DNA from: Flavobacteriaceae bacterium
GTDB lineage: Bacteria > Bacteroidota > Bacteroidia > Flavobacteriales > Flavobacteriaceae
Reading direction: 5' to 3'
NCBI GenBank assembly: GCA_029238215.1
Contig: JAQWGN010000016.1
Span: 1-64,000, forward strand
Length of the DNA: 64,000 bases
The position numbers were made by a program, and so were the translations under genes. The first letter of the stretch is position 1; each line of letters starts with the position of its first letter. The notes beneath the pieces were generated by a model. The model did no database searches. It worked only from the letters and a program-made list of their open reading frames with translations, and was not told where the DNA came from. Shown here in pieces: positions 1 to 9,391 of this stretch.

Positions 1-46
1 TTCCTAGAAATAAAAAATTATATTTGGGAATAAATCTGTGACCCAA
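1..46. repeat. Diverged second copy of the tRNA-Arg terminator region
   Basis: Bases 1-46 match bases 103-147 with three substitutions and one single-base indel. The unit contains the tRNA terminator hairpin and the last few bases of the tRNA (the string GTGACCCA at 39-46 matches 139-146). The copy here has a weakened hairpin (CCTAG instead of CCCAG in one arm) and no tRNA body. It looks like a short local duplication of the tRNA 3-prime end plus terminator. The window begins inside or at its edge, so its full extent is unknown. Confidence 0.75.
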
Positions 47-93
47 ACATACAGTAGTTCGGACTTTTTGAGTGGAATTAGTGATATATACTT

Positions 94-133
94 AAAAAAA
101 TATTCCCAGAAATAAAAAATTATTTTTGGGAAT
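94..133 (-). terminator. Rho-independent terminator of tRNA-Arg
   Basis: On the minus strand, just after the tRNA, ATTCCCA (133-127) can pair with TGGGAAT (108-102). An inner AAATAA/TTATTT pairing extends the stem, and a run of seven T follows (100-94). This is a standard intrinsic terminator, placed six bases past the tRNA 3-prime end. Confidence 0.75.
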
Positions 134-139
134 AATCCG

Positions 140-213
140 TGACCCAGGGAGGATTCGAACCCCCAACCCTCAGAGCCGAAATCTGATATTCTATCCAGTT
201 GAACTACTGGGCC
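140..213 (-). tRNA. tRNA-Arg (anticodon UCG)
   Basis: The minus strand folds as a 74-base tRNA. The acceptor arm GGCCCAG (213-207) pairs with CTGGGTC (147-141) with one G-U pair, and A is the discriminator at 140. The anticodon arm TCAGA/TCTGA encloses the loop TTTCGGC, giving anticodon UCG (arginine, CGN codons). The T-loop GGTTCGAATCC is canonical. The terminal CCA is not encoded. The overlapping plus-strand reading frame here is a shadow of the tRNA. Confidence 0.95.
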
Positions 214-245
214 AATGTAGGGCAAAAATACACTTTTGAATAGTG

Positions 246-692
246 CTAAGACAATTTATGCCTTACAATTGATGATATCGTTTTACCATCAGCTTTTCCT
301 GCCATTTCTTTTGAAGCCATACCCATAACTTTCCCCATGTCTTTCATACCGGTAGCGCCGGTTTTGGCAATAATATCCACAACAACATTCGTAATTGCAG
401 CTTCGTCTAGCTGTTCGGGAAGAAACTGCTCAATAATCTTTATCTGAGCCTCTTCGGGCTTCGCCAAATCTAGGCGTCCTTGCTCACGAAAGATATCAGC
501 GCTGTCTTTACGCTGTTTTACCAATTTCTGTACAAGCTTAATCTCATCGTCGGGTGTAAGCGGCTTAGCATCCGCTTGCGTTTGTGTGAGTAACAACGCA
601 GATTTTATAGCACGCAATGATTCCAATGCTATGGTATCCTTAGCCTTCATCGCGGTTATTAATTGTTGGGTTACTTGATCTTGTAAGCTCAT
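246..692 (-). CDS. GatB/YqeY domain protein
   Basis: A 148-residue protein of the YqeY family, which resembles the tail domain of the GatB subunit of tRNA-dependent amidotransferase. Its exact role is not settled. The sequence begins MSLQDQVTQQL and carries the family pattern of LRAIKSALL near residue 27, LVKQRKDSA near 58 and a C-terminal glycine-rich GMKDMGKVMG stretch. The frame is open further upstream, but the ATG at 692 is chosen because it gives the usual family N-terminus. It sits one base past the ftsZ stop, so the gene is probably the last in the dcw transcript, translationally linked to ftsZ. Confidence 0.9.
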   Translation of the reverse strand: MSLQDQVTQQLITAMKAKDTIALESLRAIKSALLLTQTQADAKPLTPDDEIKLVQKLVKQRKDSADIFREQGRLDLAKPEEAQIKIIEQFLPEQLDEAAITNVVVDIIAKTGATGMKDMGKVMGMASKEMAGKADGKTISSIVRHKLS

Positions 693-693
693 A

Positions 694-2496
694 TTAATCG
701 ACGTTATCGTGTAAAAAAGAATTGTTAGTGCGAAGCTGTAATGCATCTTTACTGTCCATGCTCAAAGTAGTCCTTGACGCATCTAAGCCGCTATCTGGAT
801 GGTCTAGTTGTATTTCTTGTCGTTTGTATGCAGGTTCACGCTCTAGGTCTTCTACCCTAGAATTTTGATTGAAGCGGTAGTTGAATTGCTTCAGTTTTTC
901 TTTGCGCTCTTCGGTTCTACGCGAGAGCCCTTCTTCAATTGTTCCATCAACGGGTGAAAATATTTTTTCCTCTTCTTGTGGAGCTTCCGTTTCAATCTCA
1001 GCTTTACGCATTGTTGGAGTCGGTACTTCCTCTTCTTCCATTTCCAAAACAAAACGCTTGATTTCCCCTTCACCCACTGTCTCTTGTACTGATTGAGGCT
1101 GGGCATCTTGTTCTAAATGGAACAATACTGCTGGTGCTTCTTGTTGCTTTGGTGGCTTTTGAGTTGTCAAAGGTTCGTCTGTAGGAGAAGGTGTTGCTAC
1201 CTCTGGAACCACGACCTCAGCATCAACCACTTCAATCTCATTCACAGAAGGGGTAACATCCTGAATCGTAAACGATGGTGTAGATGCTGTTTCTACTGGC
1301 GCAGCTACCATTTCAAAAGAAACCTCTAACTCTCTAAGCATATCCGTTGTTGAGATAAATTCATTCGTTTCAGCGTCAGGTTGTGGTGCAGCATATGTAG
1401 GAACCACTTCCGGCTCAAACAAAGGAATTTGCCCCAAAGAAAGATCATGAGTAAGTGCTTGATCATCATCGAGTGAATGGATTATTTTTTGGGGATCGGC
1501 ATGTACTATTTCTTGTTGCATGTCTGCGGCAAACCCAGTGGCAATAATCGTAACCGAAATCGCATTGTCTAAGGATTCATCCTCACCAATACCCATAATG
1601 ATGTTGGTGTTGTTCCCTGCCTCTTTTTGTATAAACTCATTGATTGCACTAATCTCATCAATAGTCACTTCATCACTACCAGAAACAATGAGCAATAAAA
1701 CATTTTTAGATCCTAGTATTTTATTATCGTTTAATAGAGGCGAGTCCAACGCTTGGACGATAGCCTCGTGAGCACGTTGACTTCCAGACGCAGTTCCAGA
1801 TCCCATAATGGCTGTGCCGCTATTTGCTAAAACAGTTTTAGCATCTCTTAAATCAATGTTTTGGGTGTAGTGATTGGTAATTACCTCTGCAATACCACGA
1901 GAAGCTTTTGCCAAAACCTCATCGGCTTTTGCAAAGCCTTGCTTAAAGCCTAAATCGCCGTAAACCTCCCGGAGTTTATTGTTGTTAATTACAATTATTG
2001 AATCTACTTGCTTCCGCAAATTATTGAGGCCTTGCTGTGCTTGATCGTTTCGTGTTTTCCCTTCAAACTGAAAAGGCATGGTTACAATTCCAACCGTAAG
2101 TATCCCCAGTTCTTGTGCCAATTTAGCAATCACCGGAGCAGCACCTGTTCCAGTACCACCCCCCATTCCAGCAGTGATAAATACCATTTTGGTATTTACA
2201 TTCAGCATTTCGGAAATCTGATCCAGACTTTCAACGGCAGATTGCGCACCCACTTCTGGGTCGGCACCTGCCCCGAGTCCTTCCGTTAAAGAAACACCTA
2301 GTTGGATTTTATTGGGAATTGGGCTGTTTTCGAGTGCTTGAGCATCGGTATTACAAACCACAAAATCTACGCCGTTTATACCCTGCCTGTACATGTAGTT
2401 TAACGCGTTACTACCGCCCCCACCTACTCCAATGACCTTTATGACATTGCTTCTGTTTTTGGGTAAATCAAATGTTATATTATCAAATGGTTCCAT
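694..2496 (-). CDS. ftsZ: Cell division protein FtsZ
   Basis: Tubulin-like GTPase that polymerises into the Z ring at mid-cell. The GTP-binding core is evident: GVGGGGSNA at 23-31, the tubulin signature GGGTGTG at 112-118 and [12 protein letters not shown] around 171. The core ends near residue 320. A long, acidic, Pro/Glu-rich linker of about 250 residues follows, ending in a short conserved C-terminal peptide ([13 protein letters not shown]) that in this family binds FtsA and other partners. At 600 residues it is far longer than the E. coli protein (383), as is usual in Flavobacteriaceae. It lies six bases downstream of ftsA, and its stop is adjacent to yqeY. Confidence 0.97.
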   Translation of the reverse strand: MEPFDNITFDLPKNRSNVIKVIGVGGGGSNALNYMYRQGINGVDFVVCNTDAQALENSPIPNKIQLGVSLTEGLGAGADPEVGAQSAVESLDQISEMLNVNTKMVFITAGMGGGTGTGAAPVIAKLAQELGILTVGIVTMPFQFEGKTRNDQAQQGLNNLRKQVDSIIVINNNKLREVYGDLGFKQGFAKADEVLAKASRGIAEVITNHYTQNIDLRDAKTVLANSGTAIMGSGTASGSQRAHEAIVQALDSPLLNDNKILGSKNVLLLIVSGSDEVTIDEISAINEFIQKEAGNNTNIIMGIGEDESLDNAISVTIIATGFAADMQQEIVHADPQKIIHSLDDDQALTHDLSLGQIPLFEPEVVPTYAAPQPDAETNEFISTTDMLRELEVSFEMVAAPVETASTPSFTIQDVTPSVNEIEVVDAEVVVPEVATPSPTDEPLTTQKPPKQQEAPAVLFHLEQDAQPQSVQETVGEGEIKRFVLEMEEEEVPTPTMRKAEIETEAPQEEEKIFSPVDGTIEEGLSRRTEERKEKLKQFNYRFNQNSRVEDLEREPAYKRQEIQLDHPDSGLDASRTTLSMDSKDALQLRTNNSFLHDNVD

Positions 2497-2502
2497 AAAA
2501 AA

Positions 2503-3810
2503 TTATTCTGCGCTTTCTAAAAATGTTTTTAATCTTTCTGTAAATCGATCAATTACGGAAGCTCGTTTCATGGGCTTTTCCGAAATTTCTTGATCGGTAC
2601 TATGTGTAGGCTCTGTTGCTGTTGCTTCCGCTTCGTCAATTGGTCTCAACTGTGTTTCGGCCCCATTCATTACCAATCCTACAGCAGTAGCATATAATGG
2701 GCTTGCCGTTGCCTTATCGGTATCGCCAGCAAGGTGTTCGTTGGGATAACCAATTCGAGTATCCATGCCAGTAATATATTCTACAAGTTGTTTAAGGTGC
2801 TTTAATTGACTACCACCTCCTGTTAGGACGATTCCCGCAATAAGCTTTTTCTTTTGTTCCTCGTGTCCGTAATTTTTGATTTCGGCATAAACTTGCTCGA
2901 TAATTTCTTGTACACGAGCATGAATAACTTTAGATAGATTCTTAAGCGTTATTTCTTTGGGCTCACGTCCTCGTAAACCGGGGATAGAAACAATTTCATT
3001 GTCTTTATTTTCACCTGGCCATGCCGATCCAAATTTTATTTTCAATAACTCGGCCTGCTTTTCAATGATAGAGCACCCTTCTTTGATGTCTTCTGTAATT
3101 ACATTACCACCAAAAGGAATAACAGCCGTATGACGAATAATACCGTCTTTAAATATTGCCAAGTCAGTTGTTCCACCTCCTATATCAATAAGCGCTACAC
3201 CTGCCTCCTTCTCTTCTTGACTTAGCACCGCATCGGCAGATGCAAGTGGTTCTAGAGTAATGCCTCCAAAAGTTAAACCCGCGGACTTAACACAACGCAC
3301 TATATTGCGTATTGATGAAACTTGACCTACAACAACATGAAAATTGGCTTCCAACCTACCGCCATACATGCCAATAGGCTCCTTGATTTCTGCTTGACCG
3401 TCTACCTTATATTCTTGAGGTAGTACATGGATGATTTCTTCACCAGGAAGCATCACAAGTTTAAATACTTGATTTTTTAAACGTTCGATATCTGCCTCAT
3501 CAATTACCTCGTCGGGATTGGTTCTAGTAATATAATCGCTATGCTGAAGGCTACGGATGTGTTGTCCTGCAATTCCAACAACTACACTTTCAATTTTTTG
3601 ACCCGATACCGCCTCAGCTTCTTGCGCTGCTGCTTGAATAGATTGTATGGTTTGAGTAATGTTATTCACTACACCACGATGAACTCCTTGGCTTTTAGAT
3701 TTTCCAATTCCAACAATTTCAAGTTTATCATACTCATTTTTGGTGCCTAACATGGCCACAATCTTGGTGGTTCCAATGTCTAATCCTACGGCTAATTTCG
3801 ATGGTTCCAT
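2503..3810 (-). CDS. ftsA: Cell division protein FtsA
   Basis: Actin-fold ATPase that tethers FtsZ filaments to the inner membrane. The N-terminus has the phosphate-1 motif (VGLDIGTTKIVAMLG, residues 8-22), an inserted SHS2-type 1C domain follows, and the second phosphate motif (LIDIGGGTTDLAIF) lies near residue 208. The last about 18 residues (VIDRFTERLKTFLES) can form the amphipathic membrane-targeting helix. Length 435 is normal. It is packed between ftsQ and ftsZ with 6-base gaps on each side, so it is surely co-transcribed. Confidence 0.96.
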   Translation of the reverse strand: MEPSKLAVGLDIGTTKIVAMLGTKNEYDKLEIVGIGKSKSQGVHRGVVNNITQTIQSIQAAAQEAEAVSGQKIESVVVGIAGQHIRSLQHSDYITRTNPDEVIDEADIERLKNQVFKLVMLPGEEIIHVLPQEYKVDGQAEIKEPIGMYGGRLEANFHVVVGQVSSIRNIVRCVKSAGLTFGGITLEPLASADAVLSQEEKEAGVALIDIGGGTTDLAIFKDGIIRHTAVIPFGGNVITEDIKEGCSIIEKQAELLKIKFGSAWPGENKDNEIVSIPGLRGREPKEITLKNLSKVIHARVQEIIEQVYAEIKNYGHEEQKKKLIAGIVLTGGGSQLKHLKQLVEYITGMDTRIGYPNEHLAGDTDKATASPLYATAVGLVMNGAETQLRPIDEAEATATEPTHSTDQEISEKPMKRASVIDRFTERLKTFLESAE

Positions 3811-3816
3811 ATTTTT

Positions 3817-4521
3817 TTATTTTGAACAAACAACTTGTCCGTGAAACGAAAGGTTTACTTTTTTATAGGTCTTTAACACAGCGCTATCTTGCATTTTAGC
3901 ATAAAAGACTTTGTAATTTTTAATTTTTTCATCTAAGTTTTCGGTTGACCCAACAATAATTTGATAATCGTGAATGCGGGGTTCTAAAGCAAGCCCATCT
4001 GCAAGCCATTCATATGCGACAATATGCTTGGACATAAAGAAATCTTGGTTCGTTTGTTGAACAGCATCAACTAGCAACGAGCGTTGATCGGCTGTTGGGT
4101 TGCCATAAAATAGCGGAACCATGACCGATTGATGATCAGATAACGGAAATGGATTTCCGTTGGCATCTAAATAAAAACTTTCTTTGCCCTCTACGCGCAC
4201 GACTGGTTCTTTGGTTGTTAAGTGAACTCCAACGCTTCCATCGATATAAACAAAAGATTGGGCATCTTCTACCCAAGCATTGTGGTTAAGCATTTGTTCA
4301 ATGTTCCTCAAATTTAGACCACTTTTAAACGCAGAAGCACTGTCGGATAAAACAAGTGTCAACAATTTATTAACGGAGTCCTGAGCGATTAATCTAGGTC
4401 GCTTATCATCCCAAGAAATTTCCGTTAAAACAACCTTCCTAGATGCATTTCTTTGATGCATGAACACGCCAAGCGTGAACACAGAAACAAGCAACAAAAA
4501 AGCTCCAATCATCTTACTCAT
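3817..4521 (-). CDS. ftsQ: Cell division protein FtsQ
   Basis: Bitopic divisome protein linking the FtsL/FtsB group to the early division machinery. Residues 4-22 form a single transmembrane helix after a very short cytoplasmic tail. The rest (about 210 residues) is periplasmic and contains a POTRA-like region around residues 30-110 followed by the beta domain. Sequence conservation in this family is low, so the call rests on the membrane topology, the length and the position between murC and ftsA. It overlaps murC by 8 bases. Confidence 0.88.
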   Translation of the reverse strand: MSKMIGAFLLLVSVFTLGVFMHQRNASRKVVLTEISWDDKRPRLIAQDSVNKLLTLVLSDSASAFKSGLNLRNIEQMLNHNAWVEDAQSFVYIDGSVGVHLTTKEPVVRVEGKESFYLDANGNPFPLSDHQSVMVPLFYGNPTADQRSLLVDAVQQTNQDFFMSKHIVAYEWLADGLALEPRIHDYQIIVGSTENLDEKIKNYKVFYAKMQDSAVLKTYKKVNLSFHGQVVCSK

Positions 4522-5851
4522 CGCATTGTTTCTTAAGTGTTTTTACAATTTCAGGTACTTCAAAAGCAATATCTCCAGCACCCATTATAGCCACAACCGT
4601 TGCTGATGATTCGGATATTTTTTTGGACAATTGGCTTTTAGCAATACGTTGTGTAGCGCCGTGTGATGATTTGACGAGCAAATCACTAGTAACGCCTACA
4701 ATTGGAAGTTCGCGAGCCGGGTAAATATCCAATAGCAATACCTCATCAAATCGAGCAAGAGCAGCTTTAAATTTATCAGCAAAATCGCGGGTACGCGAAA
4801 ACAAATGAGGTTGAAAAACAGCAAGTTTAACTTGATTTGGATAAAAAGCCTCTAAGGCCTGATGTACGGCAATAATTTCTGTTGGGTGATGTGCATAATC
4901 ATCGACAATGACTTTAGGCGTAGTAAGTCGTGTACTAAAACGCCTATTAACCCCTCTAAAACTTGCCAAGCCATTACGCAGATCATCTTCAGAACATCCC
5001 ACTTCTAATGCTAAAGACAAGGCAGCAGCTGCATTGAGTAGGTTGTGTTTTCCTGGGTAACGAAGCCTAAGGTTTCTTAGAGTATTAAATGGAGTTACAA
5101 AATCAAACGTATAACTCCCTTCAATAGTTTGAATGTTCTCAATGGCATAGATGCCTGACTCCAAGCCAAAACTATTCCCTTCTACATCTAACCCTTGACG
5201 AATAAATCGCTTTGTTGGTGGAACCTTATTGGCAAACGCTGCAAAAGTATTTGTTAGCTCTTGCGGAGTTCCGTAAATATCAAGATGGTCTGGATCCATT
5301 GATGTTAATGCAAGTGCCGTTGGCTTGAGATGCATAAAGGACCGGTCAAATTCATCTGCTTCAACCACCATCGCATCTTGACCTTCAAGTAAAAAATTAC
5401 TGCCAATGTTTTCTGCGATACCCCCTAAAAAGGCTGTTATTTTTTTTCCACTCTCTCGCAATAAATGTGTAAGCAATGATGTTGTTGTGGTTTTACCATG
5501 AGTTCCGGCTACAGCCAAACAAGGCATCGTAGTGCTGATCTCTCCAATAATTTCAGCTCTTTTTTGCAGCGTAAATCCACCTGATTTAAAAAACTTAATT
5601 AATGGTGAATTTAGGGGTATTGCCGGCGTATAAATTACCTTGGTGCGCTTTGGCTTACGGAAATTTTGAGGAATTTCATTCGGTGATTCATTATCGGAAA
5701 TATGAGCCCCTAGAGCCTGCAATTTTTCTGTCAGAGGGGTTAGTGTACGGTCATATCCAGCTACAAGATGTCCTTGAGCCAAAAAGTATTGTGCAACAGC
5801 CGACATACCTATGCCGCCAATTCCAACAAGATATATAGGATTCTTATTCAT
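4514..5851 (-). CDS. murC: UDP-N-acetylmuramate--L-alanine ligase
   Basis: Cytoplasmic ATP-dependent ligase that adds L-alanine to UDP-MurNAc, the first step of peptidoglycan stem-peptide synthesis. The N-terminal Rossmann-type motif GIGGIGMSAVA (10-20) and the ATP loop GTHGKTTT (116-123) are clear. The C-terminal domain has the DDYAHHPTEI motif of Mur ligases and Mpl-like enzymes. Length 445 is normal for MurC. It overlaps murG by 4 bases and ftsQ by 8 bases. Confidence 0.96.
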   Translation of the reverse strand: MNKNPIYLVGIGGIGMSAVAQYFLAQGHLVAGYDRTLTPLTEKLQALGAHISDNESPNEIPQNFRKPKRTKVIYTPAIPLNSPLIKFFKSGGFTLQKRAEIIGEISTTMPCLAVAGTHGKTTTTSLLTHLLRESGKKITAFLGGIAENIGSNFLLEGQDAMVVEADEFDRSFMHLKPTALALTSMDPDHLDIYGTPQELTNTFAAFANKVPPTKRFIRQGLDVEGNSFGLESGIYAIENIQTIEGSYTFDFVTPFNTLRNLRLRYPGKHNLLNAAAALSLALEVGCSEDDLRNGLASFRGVNRRFSTRLTTPKVIVDDYAHHPTEIIAVHQALEAFYPNQVKLAVFQPHLFSRTRDFADKFKAALARFDEVLLLDIYPARELPIVGVTSDLLVKSSHGATQRIAKSQLSKKISESSATVVAIMGAGDIAFEVPEIVKTLKKQCDE

Positions 5852-6936
5852 GATTTGGGGAAGTTTTGAGTTATAGTTGATACAATTTCTTTGGTAGCAT
5901 TTGGATGCGCAAAACTTTTTATGTTTTTTGACAGGTTGTTTCGCATTGACTCACTCTCAATCAAAGAAATCAATACTGGCCAGAATTCAGCTTCAGCATG
6001 GCGCTCTACTACCATCATAGCAGCTTCTTTATTTACTAAGGCTTGTGCATTTTTTTCTTGATGGTTTTCTGAAACGTTGGGTGAAGGAATAAATATGGTG
6101 GGCTTCGCTGTTATACAAAGCTCTGAAATAGCTAAAGCTCCAGCTCGTGACACAACAAGGTCAGCAACAGCATAAGCTGCAGGCATATTATCTATAAATG
6201 GAACTACCCTGATGCCTGCAGTTGCGAGAGGCTGGTATTCTTCTGCATAAAGATGACCGCACTGCCAGATGAGTTGTATGTTTTTCTTTTTGATATCAAC
6301 AAGATGATTTTTAACAAGTTGATTTATTTTTCTAGCTCCCAAGCTACCGCCCAAAACCAATAGTGTGAATACTCTAGAGTCTACACCTAAAATTTTTGAA
6401 GCTGCTGTTCTTGAAAGGTTTTGGTGTAAGGCTTTTCGAACAGGGTTTCCTGTTACGACTGTTTTACTTTTTGGAAAGAAACGCTGTGCTGATTCGCTTC
6501 CCAAACAAATCGTATTCACACGTGAAGCGAGTTGTTTATTTGTTACACCTGGATACGCATTTTGCTCTTGAAGTATTGCTGGTATCCTTAACAATGAAGC
6601 GACAAAAACAAGAGGTCCACTAGCAAAGCCACCTGTTCCCACAACTACGTTAGGTCGAAACTTTAAGAGAATAAATAACGCTTGAAGAAAACTCCAGCCA
6701 AGCTTGATTGGAAACAATAGGTTACGAATCATGTTTTTTCGATCAAAACCTGATATCCAAAGTCCCTTAATTGCATATCCTGCTTTTGGAACACGATGCA
6801 TTTCCATTCGGTTATAAGCCCCAACAAACAATAGTGATACATCAGGAAACTGTGCCTTAAGCTCGTCAGCAATAGCTAATGCCGGGAAAATATGTCCTCC
6901 CGTACCTCCTCCAGATATTATTATTCTAGGCTTCAT
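5848..6936 (-). CDS. murG: UDP-GlcNAc:lipid I N-acetylglucosaminyltransferase MurG
   Basis: GT28 glycosyltransferase on the inner face of the cytoplasmic membrane that converts lipid I to lipid II. The N-terminal glycine loop GGGTGGH (9-15) and a second glycine loop (LVLGGSLGARKIN) mark the two Rossmann domains. The C-terminal RAGALAISEL stretch is the UDP-GlcNAc-binding signature. Length 362 is normal. It overlaps ftsW by 11 bases and murC by 4. Confidence 0.96.
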   Translation of the reverse strand: MKPRIIISGGGTGGHIFPALAIADELKAQFPDVSLLFVGAYNRMEMHRVPKAGYAIKGLWISGFDRKNMIRNLLFPIKLGWSFLQALFILLKFRPNVVVGTGGFASGPLVFVASLLRIPAILQEQNAYPGVTNKQLASRVNTICLGSESAQRFFPKSKTVVTGNPVRKALHQNLSRTAASKILGVDSRVFTLLVLGGSLGARKINQLVKNHLVDIKKKNIQLIWQCGHLYAEEYQPLATAGIRVVPFIDNMPAAYAVADLVVSRAGALAISELCITAKPTIFIPSPNVSENHQEKNAQALVNKEAAMMVVERHAEAEFWPVLISLIESESMRNNLSKNIKSFAHPNATKEIVSTITQNFPKS

Positions 6937-8110
6937 CGCTCAATTCGGCTAAAGGGTTCAACATCTGTTCATCATCACCAACTTTTCGATTGGCACTTAC
7001 ACTTAAAATAATTCCAACAGCCAAAAATGTCATCCATAATGATGTACCGCCACTACTAATTAAAGGCAAAGGCTGTCCAGTAACCGGCAGTAAGGCTACC
7101 GCAACTCCCATGTTTATAAAAGCTTGGGTAACGATAGGAATTCCCATAGCTAAAATGAGCAACTGACCAAAGAAACTTTCAGATTTATTGGCGTTTATAA
7201 GAATTCGAAATAAAAGCAAAAGGAATAAAAACAGTAATAATAACGCACCTACCATTCCATATTCTTCTGCAATAATGGCATAAATAAAATCCGAAGAACT
7301 TTGAGGCAATAGGTTTTTCATCATGCTTTTTCCAGCACCAATTCCTACAATACCCCCTACAGCAACGGCGGCTTTAGCGCGTTCAATTTGATAATCCGTG
7401 TTGTTATTACCCTTGCCAGAAAAACTTTCAACTCTACTAATCCAGGTATCTACACGATTAGGAAACGCATCCGGGTAAGCCTTTGCTAGAAGCACAAATA
7501 AAACGAGTCCCAATAGTGCTGTAGTTAACATCCCCAATAAATATTTTATTGGATACCCTCCAAGAAAAGCTATAACGGCAACCATAAAAAGCAATAATAC
7601 CGCCGTGGAAAGATTTGCAGGAAGAATAAGCGCAACAACAATAAATACGGGACCCCAAAGAGGCAAAAGACTAGCAATAAAGCCTTTATTCATTTCTTTA
7701 TTGGTTGCAAAGTAATCTGCAACGTAAGCCAATAGTACTACTGTAGCAAGTGTTGATGTTTGAAACGACATGCCTAAAATTGGAATATTTAACCAACGAC
7801 TTGCATTGGCACCATCTATAGTCTTACCTTGAAATGCGGTGACGGTCAACAAGACTACAACAATTGGAATCCCAATCTTTGCCAATCCTGAAAAATAGCG
7901 GAAGGGCACCAAATGCACGGAATACATGATTATCCAACCAACGCAAACAATGGCTACGTGTTTTAATAAATGCCCAAAAACTGAGCCAGAGCCAATTACA
8001 TACACCAAGTTTGAACTTGCGCTATACACAGGTAAAAATGAGAATATGGATAGTAATACCACGATTCCCCAAATGGATTTATCTCCCTGTAAATATTGAC
8101 TTAGCTTCAC
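6926..8110 (-). CDS. ftsW: SEDS peptidoglycan glycosyltransferase FtsW
   Basis: Polytopic SEDS-family membrane protein that polymerises lipid II at the septum together with the class B penicillin-binding protein encoded upstream in the cluster (12044-14038). About ten hydrophobic segments span residues 15-380. The C-terminal family signature appears as PLPLISSGGTSL, and the extracytoplasmic loop includes the conserved DFIYAIIAEEYG region. Position between murD and murG supports FtsW rather than RodA. Confidence 0.93.
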   Translation of the reverse strand: MKLSQYLQGDKSIWGIVVLLSIFSFLPVYSASSNLVYVIGSGSVFGHLLKHVAIVCVGWIIMYSVHLVPFRYFSGLAKIGIPIVVVLLTVTAFQGKTIDGANASRWLNIPILGMSFQTSTLATVVLLAYVADYFATNKEMNKGFIASLLPLWGPVFIVVALILPANLSTAVLLLFMVAVIAFLGGYPIKYLLGMLTTALLGLVLFVLLAKAYPDAFPNRVDTWISRVESFSGKGNNNTDYQIERAKAAVAVGGIVGIGAGKSMMKNLLPQSSSDFIYAIIAEEYGMVGALLLLFLFLLLLFRILINANKSESFFGQLLILAMGIPIVTQAFINMGVAVALLPVTGQPLPLISSGGTSLWMTFLAVGIILSVSANRKVGDDEQMLNPLAELSDEA

Positions 8111-8113
8111 GGT

Positions 8114-9391
8114 TTATAATTTTCTAACAGCTTCTTTAAATTGATTTCCTCGATCTTCATAATTGGTAAATAAATCAAAACTTGCACAAGCCGGCGATAA
8201 TAGAACAGCATCCCCTTTTGAAGCCAAACCATATGCAGCTTTAACAGCAGTTTCCATCTTTTGCGTTTCAATTAGCACATCTACCACAGGTGAAAACACA
8301 TCAATTAGTTTTTGATTATCAACTCCCAAACACACGATTGCTTTCACTTTTTCGTGTACCAAGGGCAACAGACTTGAATAATCATTTCCTTTATCTACGC
8401 CTCCTACAATCCAAACTGTAGATTTAGCCATACTGTCTAGTGCAAAAAAAGTGGCATTAACATTAGTAGCTTTAGAGTCATTTATATATTCCACTTTTAG
8501 AATGTTAACAACATGCTCTAAGCGGTGTGCGGCGCCTTGAAAGGTTTGCAAACTAGCCTGAATATCGTGGTCACTCAACTGAAAGAGCTGAGCAATTGTA
8601 GCGGCAGCCATGGCGTTTTTGGCATTGTGACGGCCTCTTAATGAAGGATTATTGATGGCAAACATAGGGTTTGTATTAGCGTTAGTATATGGATGCTGCT
8701 TTGCTTTTACTTCGTGCTTAGCAATACCCAATCCGATGACTGAATCGTCGGCGTCGTATATAAAATGATCGTTGTTCGTTTGGTTTTTAAGGAGCTTAAA
8801 TTTTGTTGCACAGTACGCCTCAAAGGAGTTGTTATAGCGGTCCAAATGATCTGGAGTGAGATTTGTAATTACTGCAATGTGAGGATGAAATTTCTTTATA
8901 TGCTCAAGCTGAAAGCTGCTTATCTCTAAAATATATACCTCGTGTTGGTCTTCAATAAGTGCTTTGGCAAAGCTTGTGCCAATATTACCCGCCAATCCTG
9001 CGTCTATTCCTCCTTCTTTTAACAAATGGTAGGTGAGCATTGCGGTAGTCGTTTTTCCATTGCTGCCTGTGATACCAATAAGCGTAGCATTGGTGTAATT
9101 GCTTGCAAACTCAATCTCAGAAAGAATTGGAATTTGTGCTAATTCTATTGCTTTAATAATGGGTACGTGATTTGGAATTCCTGGGCTTTTAACGATAAGC
9201 TTAGCCTTTAAAATTTCTTCAAAAGTGTGACTTCCCTGTTCCCATGAAATATTATGCTGATCAAGAATAGTAATTGCACTTTGCGACAACTTTCCAGCAT
9301 CAGAAACCAACACATCCCATTGGTTGCGCTGTGCCAACAATGCTGCTCCAATTCCGCTTTCGCCTCCACCAAGTACAACCAACTTTTCCAT
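8114..9391 (-). CDS. murD: UDP-N-acetylmuramoylalanine--D-glutamate ligase
   Basis: Adds D-glutamate to UDP-MurNAc-L-Ala. The start [13 protein letters not shown] gives the family N-terminal glycine motif; the open frame runs 19 codons further up but only inside mraY, so 9391 is preferred. The ATP loop GSNGKTTT is at 109-116 and the later NDSKATN motif near residue 300 is typical of MurD. The start codon overlaps the mraY stop by one base, which suggests coupled translation. 425 residues. Confidence 0.95.
   Translation of the reverse strand: MEKLVVLGGGESGIGAALLAQRNQWDVLVSDAGKLSQSAITILDQHNISWEQGSHTFEEILKAKLIVKSPGIPNHVPIIKAIELAQIPILSEIEFASNYTNATLIGITGSNGKTTTAMLTYHLLKEGGIDAGLAGNIGTSFAKALIEDQHEVYILEISSFQLEHIKKFHPHIAVITNLTPDHLDRYNNSFEAYCATKFKLLKNQTNNDHFIYDADDSVIGLGIAKHEVKAKQHPYTNANTNPMFAINNPSLRGRHNAKNAMAAATIAQLFQLSDHDIQASLQTFQGAAHRLEHVVNILKVEYINDSKATNVNATFFALDSMAKSTVWIVGGVDKGNDYSSLLPLVHEKVKAIVCLGVDNQKLIDVFSPVVDVLIETQKMETAVKAAYGLASKGDAVLLSPACASFDLFTNYEDRGNQFKEAVRKL

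Noticed and set aside
4-225. Minus- or plus-strand 73-residue reading frame over the tRNA
   Set aside because: It covers tRNA-Arg and its terminator; its translation contains the tRNA sequence and has no protein-like features.
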